A stretch of 28,794 nucleotides of DNA from an uncultured Mycoplasmatota bacterium (GTDB lineage Bacteria; Bacillota_I; Bacilli_A; RF39; UBA660). Under the pieces are notes generated by a model. That model had not been told where the DNA came from. It saw only the letters and a list, made by a program, of their open reading frames with translations, and did not search any database. Numbering within the stretch: position 1 is the stretch's first letter; each line of letters opens with the position of its first letter. A program made the position numbers and the translations under genes. The stretch lies in contig URDT01000016.1 in assembly GCA_900546745.1 (NCBI GenBank), positions 1 through 28,794 of the forward strand. Direction: 5' to 3'. Positions 23,039-28,794 of this stretch are shown here, piece by piece.

Positions 23039-23771
23039 TTAAAGGTTCCAAATCTAAATTTATTTCTTCTGAAATTGGTAAAAAAGAGATATTAGGATAT
23101 TCTTTTTTATATCGTTCTTGAAATTCACCTATCCAAGGAATATTGAAAAGATCATTATATAAAACATTGCCATAATTAGTATCAAAAATGCACATATGTG
23201 TAAATCCTAAACGTTCTACCATATAAAATTCAATTCTAGTAATAAGTCCGTTAATATCTTTATTTGACATACAACGAACATAGTCTTCATAAACTTCTGA
23301 GTCATAAATCATAAGCTGATTTAATATTAATTCACCAACTTTAGCATGACCCATACCTATTTTTCGATTGACCTTAAAACCTATACCATTAGGATCAATG
23401 AACCCCTCTTTAATAGAAGTATCTTTATAATTCGTAATTTGTAAATCTTGATCACTCACACTAGTATATTTTTCTATTCCTGATTTTTGCTTCAGCGATT
23501 TTGTAACAAAAAAATTACCAATTGCATAACCGATTGTATCTTCTTTCAAAAATGGATTGATAATTTTATAACCTAACTTAAATATAACAAAGTCAAAATA
23601 TGGCTTAAAATAATGATATTTTTCAGAAAATTGTTTAAATACTTCTTCATTTTGTTTTGATTTATTAATATATTGTTCACATAGTTTTTTAGTATATAAA
23701 CCTAGTTCATAGTAATTCATACTATGAACTTCACCATTTGGTGAAATAAGACCTGTTTTTATTTCTTTCAT
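23019..23771 (-). CDS. Unknown protein, tandem paralogue A
   Basis: Not recognised. Tandem paralogue of the gene at 22226, sharing the SPNGE/YYELG start, YHYFKPYFDFVIFKLGYKIINP, DPNGIGFKV and MIYDSEVYEDYVRCM blocks at the same spacing. 250 residues, soluble, no obvious active-site signature. Identity seems moderate, so the duplication is old. AAGGAG precedes the ATG and the gene begins nine bases after the ruvB stop, placing it in the ruvAB transcript. Co-transcription with Holliday-junction genes may reflect position only; I infer no repair role. Confidence 0.7.
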   Translation of the reverse strand: MKEIKTGLISPNGEVHSMNYYELGLYTKKLCEQYINKSKQNEEVFKQFSEKYHYFKPYFDFVIFKLGYKIINPFLKEDTIGYAIGNFFVTKSLKQKSGIEKYTSVSDQDLQITNYKDTSIKEGFIDPNGIGFKVNRKIGMGHAKVGELILNQLMIYDSEVYEDYVRCMSNKDINGLITRIEFYMVERLGFTHMCIFDTNYGNVLYNDLFNIPWIGEFQERYKKEYPNISFLPISEEINLDLEPLNVRKIG

Positions 23772-23780
23772 AAATTCTCC

Positions 23781-24788
23781 TTACACATCCATCATTTCTT
23801 GATGATTTATTTTTAAATGTTCATAGGCTTTTTCTGTCACTACACGTCCTCTGCTAGTTCTCTTTAAAAGACCTAACTGCAAAAGATAAGGCTCATAGAC
23901 ATCTTCTATAGTCGTTTGCTCTTCACCAATAGAAGAAGCAATTGCTTCTATACCAACAGGACCACCATTAAATTTTTGAATAATCGATTTTAATAAATTA
24001 TAATCTGTTTCATCTAAACCTAATTCATCTACTTTTAACTTATCTAATGCTAAAGAAACAATTTTTTTATTAATTACCCCATCTCCCATTACCAAAGCAT
24101 AATCGCGAACTCGTTTAAACAAACGGTTGGCAATACGGGGTGTACCTCTACTTCTTTTTGCTAAGGAAATTGCTGCATCTTCTTCAATAGGAACTTCTAA
24201 CACTTTGCTTGTTCTTTTAATAATTTTAGTTAAATCCTCTACAGAATAATAATTTAATTTTGAAACGATTCCAAAACGATCTCGAAGAGGACTTGATAAG
24301 TCACCTGCCCTAGTAGTAGCTCCAACCAAAGTAAACGGTGGAAGTTCAATTCGAATATTACGACTACTAGAATCATTACCAACGACAATATCTAAAACAT
24401 AATCTTCCATAGCAGAATATAAAATTTCTTCTACGAAACGAGGCATTCTATGAATTTCATCAATAAATAGTACATCACCGGGTTCTAACGAAGATAAAAT
24501 TGCTGCTAAATCACCCGTTTTTTCAATTGCTGGACCACTCGCTGTTTTAATATTAACACCGAGTTCATTCGCAATAATATAAGCCAAGGTTGTTTTTCCA
24601 AGTCCTGGTGGGCCATATAACAAAACATGATCCAATGACTCATTTCTCATTTTAGCTGCCTTAATAAATACATCTAGATTTTCTTTTACTTCTGATTGAC
24701 CAATATAATCAGAAATCGTAATTGGTCGGATAGAATTTTCTTGTTGATCTTCTATCATTTCTTCTGGATTTATAATTCTATCTTCCAT
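23781..24788 (-). CDS. ruvB: Holliday junction branch migration ATPase RuvB
   Basis: AAA+ motor that, with RuvA, drives branch migration of Holliday junctions. N-terminal RPITISDYIGQ, Walker A LLYGPPGLGKTTLA, Walker B DVLFIDEIHRMPR, sensor 1 TLVGATTRAGDLSSPLRDRFG and a winged-helix C-terminus ending near GRVVTEKAYEHL. The start is the ATG at 24786-24788 behind AGAGGTGATT, three codons after a possible GTG inside the previous gene, giving 335 residues. Unlike the common arrangement, it is separated from ruvA by thymidine kinase and a small unknown gene. Confidence 0.97.
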   Translation of the reverse strand: MEDRIINPEEMIEDQQENSIRPITISDYIGQSEVKENLDVFIKAAKMRNESLDHVLLYGPPGLGKTTLAYIIANELGVNIKTASGPAIEKTGDLAAILSSLEPGDVLFIDEIHRMPRFVEEILYSAMEDYVLDIVVGNDSSSRNIRIELPPFTLVGATTRAGDLSSPLRDRFGIVSKLNYYSVEDLTKIIKRTSKVLEVPIEEDAAISLAKRSRGTPRIANRLFKRVRDYALVMGDGVINKKIVSLALDKLKVDELGLDETDYNLLKSIIQKFNGGPVGIEAIASSIGEEQTTIEDVYEPYLLQLGLLKRTSRGRVVTEKAYEHLKINHQEMMDV

Positions 24789-24793
24789 TTTAA

Positions 24794-25192
24794 TCACCTC
24801 TTTTTAAATTGAAGAATCTTACAGGGCTCTTTTTCTATATTTTGTAAGGCTATTTTTGTTTGTTCTATCTCATCTAAAGATAGAAACTCATTACAAAAAA
24901 GAAGTAAAGCTTTTTCTAAATAATCGATTGTTAAAGGCTTTTCGTCCATAACACTGTAAAAAACAGCATCACTTAAAAATAAAGAAGCATAATTAAAGAA
25001 ATTCTCTTGGTTGTTAATACGTATTAACGTATTCAGAAGAGCTGTATCTACTTTTCTTAATTCTTCCCAAGTAAAACGAACAATTACATCTGGATAATCC
25101 AATTTTAATTTTTCTAAAAAAGCTTGTTGATATTCTAAAGATACTTGAATTGATACTTGATCTTTTTTTGGTTCAAATTTTACTACTTTCAT
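24794..25192 (-). CDS. Hypothetical protein, 132 residues
   Basis: Not recognised. Soluble, with an N-terminal strand-rich part (KVVKFEPKKDQVSIQVSLEY) and a helical remainder, no cysteine motif apart from two scattered Cys, no membrane segment. It sits between thymidine kinase (one base after its stop, AGGATTTTAAT as ribosome-binding site) and ruvB. Its own TGA stop lies in the ruvB ribosome-binding site, so translation is coupled. Confidence 0.65.
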   Translation of the reverse strand: MKVVKFEPKKDQVSIQVSLEYQQAFLEKLKLDYPDVIVRFTWEELRKVDTALLNTLIRINNQENFFNYASLFLSDAVFYSVMDEKPLTIDYLEKALLLFCNEFLSLDEIEQTKIALQNIEKEPCKILQFKKR

Positions 25193-25193
25193 A

Positions 25194-25805
25194 TTAAAAT
25201 CCTACTTTCTTCTTTACCTTACTAAAATCAATTTTTTTTACTTCTTTTAAATAACATTCTCCACATAATGGAACATATTCAACTTGATTAGTTCCATCAA
25301 TTACAACTTCTTGTCCATCCAAAACATAATTTCCATTCACTTTTCTTCCTACATAACGAGCAATATTACCACATTTACAAATGGTTTTGATTTCTTCTAA
25401 GGAATCAGCAATTTCTAAAAGTCTTTTACTTCCTTCAAAAGATTCTGCTTTAAAATTTGTTCTGAGTCCATAACAAATAACAGTAACATCTATTATTTTT
25501 GTGAGAAGAAATAATTCATCAATTTGCCTTTTAGATAAAAATTGAACTTCATCAACAAATATACAGGATATATTTTCTAATTTATCTCTCAATCGTTTTA
25601 AAATGTTATCATTTTTTTGAATTAAAAAATCAACTTTTCTTGTCATACCTACTCTAGAAATAATCATATTCCCTGCTTTAGTATCAATTTGTGGTTTTAA
25701 AACTAAAACTTGAAAACCATTTTCTTCATAGTTATAAGCATTATGAATTAAATCTAACGTTTTACCAGAATTCATCGTTGCATATCGATACTGTAATTCT
25801 GCCAT
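25194..25805 (-). CDS. tdk: Thymidine kinase (TK1 type)
   Basis: Phosphorylates thymidine to dTMP in salvage. The P-loop reads YATMNSGKT (usual GPMxSGKT, the SGKT core is intact), with IFVDEVQFL containing the catalytic Glu, and VTVICYGLRTNF typical of TK1. The zinc ribbon is CKCG plus a late CGECY. The substrate-binding lasso lies near GRKVNGNYVLDGQ. 203 residues, normal. Lies between ruvA (8-base gap) and the small unknown gene. Confidence 0.95.
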   Translation of the reverse strand: MAELQYRYATMNSGKTLDLIHNAYNYEENGFQVLVLKPQIDTKAGNMIISRVGMTRKVDFLIQKNDNILKRLRDKLENISCIFVDEVQFLSKRQIDELFLLTKIIDVTVICYGLRTNFKAESFEGSKRLLEIADSLEEIKTICKCGNIARYVGRKVNGNYVLDGQEVVIDGTNQVEYVPLCGECYLKEVKKIDFSKVKKKVGF

Positions 25806-25813
25806 TTTACCAC

Positions 25814-26362
25814 CTACTTCAGCATTAATTTTAAAGCCTCTTTTACTTGATTTTCCAAACTATCTTCTTTAATGAAAGGTAAAATCCTTTTAATATCAGG
25901 TTGTTTATAACCTAAAGATTTTAAAGTTTCTATTAATTCATCATTTGAATTAGAAACTACAATATCACTAGACGTCAATTTACCTTTCAAATCCAAAATA
26001 ATTTGTCTTGCGACTTTGTCTCCTATTTTGGGGAATTTTTTTAAATATAAGATATTTTCTCTTTCGATAGCATCTGTAATACCACTGATTGATCCCGTGG
26101 CCAACATAGGAAGGGCCATTTTACATCCTAATCCTTTTACTCCAATTAATTTTAAAAATAAGTTTTTCTCTTCGATTTCCTTAAAACCATATAATGTATG
26201 TTCATCTTCTCTTACATACTCATAAATATAAACCTTATATTCTTCTTCCAAATGAAAGGAATATGGGTTTGCTACATAAACTTCATATCCTATATTAGAG
26301 CATTCTATCACAATATAGCTTGCTTCGATATTTTTAATTGTTCCTTTTATATAAGCATACAT
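25814..26362 (-). CDS. ruvA: Holliday junction-binding protein RuvA
   Basis: Tetrameric Holliday-junction-binding protein that loads RuvB. The N-terminal OB fold begins MYAYIKGTIKNI, then the tandem helix-hairpin-helix region LFLKLIGVKGLGCKMALPML and FPKIGDKVARQIILDLKGKL (usual IPGIGKKTA; the first Gly is Lys here), and the C-terminal domain III that contacts RuvB. The start is the ATG at 26360-26362 after GGTGATATC; nine extra codons upstream would absorb the ribosome-binding site. 182 residues. First gene of the long block, with an extended -10 promoter and a direct repeat upstream. Confidence 0.93.
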   Translation of the reverse strand: MYAYIKGTIKNIEASYIVIECSNIGYEVYVANPYSFHLEEEYKVYIYEYVREDEHTLYGFKEIEEKNLFLKLIGVKGLGCKMALPMLATGSISGITDAIERENILYLKKFPKIGDKVARQIILDLKGKLTSSDIVVSNSNDELIETLKSLGYKQPDIKRILPFIKEDSLENQVKEALKLMLK

Positions 26363-26379
26363 GATATCACCACAGTCAT

Positions 26380-26388
26380 ATTGTATCA
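26380..26388 (-). promoter_or_regulatory. Extended -10 promoter of the ruvA block
   Basis: TGATACAAT on the minus strand; the -35 region 17 bases up (TTTCAT) is weak. It is the only good promoter between the secG terminator and ruvA, so it may drive the whole 12-kb block. Confidence 0.5.
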
Positions 26389-26414
26389 TATTTTATATGG
26401 TAATGAAACAGTAA

Positions 26415-26434
26415 CGAACAAATTTTCGAACAAA
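26415..26434. repeat. Direct repeat CGAACAAA x2 upstream of ruvA promoter
   Basis: CGAACAAA at 26415-26422 and 26427-26434, start-to-start 12 bases, separated by TTTT. It lies 30-50 bases upstream of the ruvA -10. GAAC half-sites recall SOS operators, but the orientation is direct, not the inverted GAAC-N4-GTTC of Bacillus LexA. Possible regulator site. Confidence 0.45.
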
Positions 26435-26454
26435 AAAAGGACTTTTAAAATCCT
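26432..26454 (-). terminator. Terminator overlapping the secG stop
   Basis: AGGATT/AGTCCT stem (one G-U pair) with the TAA stop of secG (26445-26447) in the loop region, followed by seven T on the minus strand. Confidence 0.65.
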
Positions 26455-26657
26455 ATTACAAAACATAAACATAAAAATACTGTTCCTAAGCAAAATGTTA
26501 GCCTAGTAACAAAAAGTTCGCCACCACGTTCTTTTCTATTTTTAAATAAACTGTCATTACCACCCATTAAAGTAGCTGAAGCACCTTCTGCTTTTCCAGC
26601 TTGTAATAAAACAATGGCAATTAACATAATTGATACAATAATTAAAATAGTTTTCAT
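26445..26657 (-). CDS. secG: Preprotein translocase subunit SecG
   Basis: Small accessory subunit of the SecYEG channel. Two membrane helices flank the conserved loop: VLLQAGKAEGASATLMGG then LFKNRKERGGE. 70 residues, normal. AAGGAGG precedes the ATG. It has a probable own promoter overlapping the end of the upstream gene and a terminator overlapping its stop. Confidence 0.95.
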   Translation of the reverse strand: MKTILIIVSIMLIAIVLLQAGKAEGASATLMGGNDSLFKNRKERGGELFVTRLTFCLGTVFLCLCFVIGF

Positions 26658-26680
26658 AAGGTTCCTCCTTGCTATTTAAT

Positions 26681-26709
26681 AATCTATCACAAATTCTTAT
26701 TAAAATCAA
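26681..26709 (-). promoter_or_regulatory. Probable promoter of secG
   Basis: Minus strand: TTGATT (26704-26709), 17-base spacer, TAGATT (26681-26686) with extended TGA. The -35 overlaps the stop codon of the gene upstream. Confidence 0.45.
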
Positions 26710-27224
26710 TCTTCATAAGTAATTTTTGAGGTATACTGATTAGTTTTAATATCAATTTGATAGATTTTATTATCTTTTTCATATGGAATAATTTCAATAT
26801 TATCTAGTTGATAAACTTTGCTACTAGATCCATCTTGATAAGTCGTTTGACTATAATATTGTAAATCTTTAATTGTTTGATAAATAGTATATGTATCTAC
26901 ATAAGCAATTATTTCTTGATAAGGAAAATTAGCATCTAAATTAGAAGCATCATAATCATTTCCTTGATACGTAAATTCATTTTTATGATCATGAATTTGT
27001 CCTGTTATCTTTTCTTCATTAATTTCTAAAGTATAGGAATAGTGATTCATAGTTTCTAATTTCTGAATAGCAGATACATGAACAGGAATATCTGTTTTTT
27101 TAGGAGAAAATTGAATATATAGAAAAATACTACCAAAAAAAATAGCATAAAGCCCTAACACAATAAGGGCATGGGTTTTAGGATTTTTCCATAATTCTTG
27201 GATATAGTTCCATTTTTCTTTCAT
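26706..27224 (-). CDS. Membrane-anchored hypothetical protein, 172 residues
   Basis: Not recognised. A short basic cytoplasmic start (MKEKWNYIQELWKNPKTH) and one transmembrane helix (about residues 18-38) are followed by an extracellular part rich in Tyr, Thr and Asp, likely beta-sheet (SYTLEINEEKITGQIHD, KVYQLDNIEII). No lipobox or catalytic motif. The C-terminal layout recalls small surface domains that fold alone. The ATG begins one base after the fmt stop with only a weak ribosome-binding site, so it is translated with fmt. Confidence 0.7.
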   Translation of the reverse strand: MKEKWNYIQELWKNPKTHALIVLGLYAIFFGSIFLYIQFSPKKTDIPVHVSAIQKLETMNHYSYTLEINEEKITGQIHDHKNEFTYQGNDYDASNLDANFPYQEIIAYVDTYTIYQTIKDLQYYSQTTYQDGSSSKVYQLDNIEIIPYEKDNKIYQIDIKTNQYTSKITYED

Positions 27225-27225
27225 T

Positions 27226-28191
27226 TTAGTTACACAATTTTCCTATTAAATCTTCTTTATTTTGAAAACCATTTGCGAATGCTGTAGCGCTCATTTTTTG
27301 TTTTCCTTCAGGTTGAATTACAGTAAGTACAACTTCTCCATTAGATACTTTAATTCCTATTCCGTCTGGATAAATATTAGAAATTTGGCCATCCATTAAA
27401 TTGGAATAATTATTATCACTGATATAACATTCCCATACTTTAATTCGTTTTCCTTCTAGAATAAAATAAGCTCCTGGCCAAGAATTAAGGCCTCTTACTT
27501 GATTATAAACCTGTTTTCTTAATTTTCCAAAGTCTAATTTTTCATCTTCTTTACTAATATTAAAGGCATAAGTTGCTTCATTTTCATCTTGAGGAATTCT
27601 TGGAGCTGTATGATCTATAATACTTGGTAGTGTCTTTAATAATAGTTCTTTTCCTAAAATACTTAATTTATCATGTAAAGAAGAAGCTGTATCATGATCT
27701 TCTATTTCTATTTTTTCTTGAGATATAATATCTCCTTGATCTAATTTTGGATTCATATGCATGATTGTGATTCCTGTTTCCTTATAGCCTTCCATAATAG
27801 CTCTATGAATAGGAGCTCCTCCTCTTAACTTAGGAAGTAATGAGGCATGAACGTTAATACAACCATATTCTGGATAAACTAAAATTTCTCTAGGTACAAG
27901 TTGACCATAAGCACAAGTGACAATTAAAGTTGGTTTTAAATCAGTAACTAATTGCCATTCATCTTTTAAACTTTCTGGTTGTAATACTAAAATAGTATTT
28001 TCTTCTGCTAATTTCTTGATAGGGCTTGCTTGTAATTCACCACTTCTTCCTACAGGTCGATCTGGTTGTGTAACAACTGCTCTTACTTTATAATGATCAA
28101 TTAATCCTTGTAAAACAGGAACAGCAAATTCAGGGGTTCCCATAAAAACAATACTTACATCTTTTTTTATATTAATATCTTCTATATTCAT
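27226..28191 (-). CDS. fmt: Methionyl-tRNA formyltransferase Fmt
   Basis: Formylates Met-tRNAfMet with 10-formyl-THF for translation initiation. FMGTPEFAVPVLQ at the N-terminus, catalytic Asn-His in NVHASLLPKLRGGAPIHRAI, catalytic Asp in MNPKLDQGDII, and a C-terminal OB-like tRNA-binding domain after WPGAYF. 321 residues, normal. GGTGATAAT precedes the ATG. Its usual neighbours (def, priA, rsmB) are not seen; secG and a hypothetical follow. Confidence 0.96.
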   Translation of the reverse strand: MNIEDINIKKDVSIVFMGTPEFAVPVLQGLIDHYKVRAVVTQPDRPVGRSGELQASPIKKLAEENTILVLQPESLKDEWQLVTDLKPTLIVTCAYGQLVPREILVYPEYGCINVHASLLPKLRGGAPIHRAIMEGYKETGITIMHMNPKLDQGDIISQEKIEIEDHDTASSLHDKLSILGKELLLKTLPSIIDHTAPRIPQDENEATYAFNISKEDEKLDFGKLRKQVYNQVRGLNSWPGAYFILEGKRIKVWECYISDNNYSNLMDGQISNIYPDGIGIKVSNGEVVLTVIQPEGKQKMSATAFANGFQNKEDLIGKLCN

Positions 28192-28206
28192 ATTATCACC
28201 ACTATT

Positions 28207-28236
28207 ATTTTAACACAATTGTATCTAAAAAAACAA
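28207..28236 (-). promoter_or_regulatory. Probable promoter of fmt
   Basis: Minus strand: TTGTTT (28231-28236), 18-base spacer, TAAAAT (28207-28212) with extended TGT. Lies between the upstream terminator and the fmt ribosome-binding site. Confidence 0.45.
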
Positions 28237-28248
28237 ATATTATATAAT

Positions 28249-28271
28249 AAAAAGAAGCAATTACGCCTCTT
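28249..28271 (-). terminator. Terminator of the right-edge gene
   Basis: AAGAGGC/GCTTCTT 7-bp stem with one G-U pair, loop of six, then TTTTT on the minus strand. It overlaps the stop codon at 28270-28272. Confidence 0.75.
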
Positions 28272-28794
28272 ATCGATAATAAACTTTTGTAAATGTCATC
28301 ACTTTTGATTGTTCATTAATAACATTAATACCAATTCTAGCTGTTGTAATATAAATTTTTCCTTTAGCAAAATCAGCATAAAAATTAATTGCCCAATTAT
28401 ATACATCAGCAATTCCATTAGAAACATAACTCCATGATGTTTGATCTTCTCCTTTATTGATCAAATGAATTTGGAATCCATCTTGATTCACTAAAAGGAT
28501 TTCTTTAGCTCCAATGATCTCCTTCTGAGTAACACTATTAGTTTGCCATTCTTTTGAAGGCATTACTAATGGGGTTGTTAGTTCCGTCTTCTTCCAAATA
28601 ATACTATCATTAAATGAAGTAATGTCTAATTTTTTATTCAATAACCCTATCATACTAGCAGAATCTACTTTTTGATTAATAGATACTTTTACATCCTCGA
28701 TAGTCTTTCTTAATGTATTATTTTCCTCTTCTAATGTTGCTTTATCTTTTTCTAATTGATTAACTCTTTCTGTTAATTTTGTAATTGCTGATGT
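28270..28794 (-). CDS. Partial coiled-coil protein with C-terminal beta domain, open at right edge
   Basis: The frame is open from the window edge to the TAA at 28270-28272, so an internal Met at 28653 is not the start. The visible 174 residues begin with about 45 of heptad-like coiled coil (LTERVNQLEKDKATLEEE). A C-terminal domain rich in Trp, Ile and Thr follows, with IGAKEILLVNQDGFQIHL and GKIYITTARIGI. A coiled coil leading into such a beta-rich tip recalls trimeric phage tail or fibre proteins and some surface proteins. I infer this from style, not from a recognised family. No other phage gene is in the window. The terminator at 28249-28271 ends it. Confidence 0.6.
   Translation of the reverse strand, partial: TSAITKLTERVNQLEKDKATLEEENNTLRKTIEDVKVSINQKVDSASMIGLLNKKLDITSFNDSIIWKKTELTTPLVMPSKEWQTNSVTQKEIIGAKEILLVNQDGFQIHLINKGEDQTSWSYVSNGIADVYNWAINFYADFAKGKIYITTARIGINVINEQSKVMTFTKVYYR

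Noticed and set aside
26415..26434. Canonical Bacillus LexA (SOS) box at ruvA
   Set aside because: The half-sites are in direct, not inverted, orientation, and no GAAC-N4-GTTC is present.
26198..26506. Plus-strand open frame opposite ruvA and secG
   Set aside because: It crosses the ruvA promoter and the secG terminator and has no ribosome-binding site or protein-like character.
1..28794. CRISPR array, insertion sequence or replication origin
   Set aside because: I saw no regularly spaced repeats, transposase genes or DnaA-box clusters.

Overview
The window is about 28.8 kb of very AT-rich DNA from a low-GC Gram-positive-type bacterium. The gene order fits Bacilli: mtaB near rsmE, ruvA-ruvB-queA, lspA-rluD and sufC-sufD-sufS. 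Strong Shine-Dalgarno sequences, extended -10 promoters and compact terminators fit too. TGA acts as a stop codon (rsmE and several other genes end with it), so this is not a Mycoplasma-type code 4 genome. An uncultured, wall-bearing gut lineage of the RF39/Erysipelotrichales type is my inference from these features and from the solitary prepilin, the short SufD and fermentative lactate dehydrogenase. Nothing in the window fixes the taxon.

Layout, left to right. Almost everything is on the minus strand, so transcription runs right to left. Positions 1-438 hold the start of a gene running off the left edge, its promoter and a structured leader, a short gene remnant and a terminator. Then come a solitary type IV prepilin-like gene (439-1479), a compact sufCDS operon (1624-4376) and mtaB (4463-5731). 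Next is a five-gene unit (5869-9412): a hypothetical gene, hemW, an HD-domain gene, rsmE and a membrane protein. L-lactate dehydrogenase and a DUF4186 gene follow. A plus-strand tRNA-Arg(CCT) with its own promoter and terminator lies at 10842-10918. After it come a second HD-domain gene, a DUF3048 protein, a GluP-like rhomboid protease and the only plus-strand protein gene, a TspO homologue (13857-14315).

From 26362 down to 14308 lies one nearly gapless co-directional block of about 12 kb: ruvA, thymidine kinase, a hypothetical, ruvB, two paralogous unknown proteins, queA, two HExxH metallopeptidase-like paralogues, miaA, dCMP deaminase, a third HExxH paralogue broken by one in-frame TGA, lspA, rluD and a membrane-anchored polysaccharide deacetylase. 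Two unrecognised multicopy families are therefore threaded between DNA-repair, tRNA-modification, nucleotide-salvage and lipoprotein-maturation genes. This is the most unusual part of the window. To the right lie secG, a small membrane-anchored hypothetical, fmt and the end of a coiled-coil protein that runs off the right edge.

Functionally the window is mostly housekeeping: Fe-S assembly (SufCDS), the radical-SAM enzymes MtaB and HemW that need Fe-S clusters, tRNA/rRNA modification (MtaB, RsmE, RluD, MiaA, QueA), translation initiation (Fmt), secretion and membrane proteolysis (SecG, LspA, rhomboid), recombination (RuvAB) and pyrimidine salvage (Tdk, dCMP deaminase). I saw no CRISPR array, insertion sequence or rRNA.
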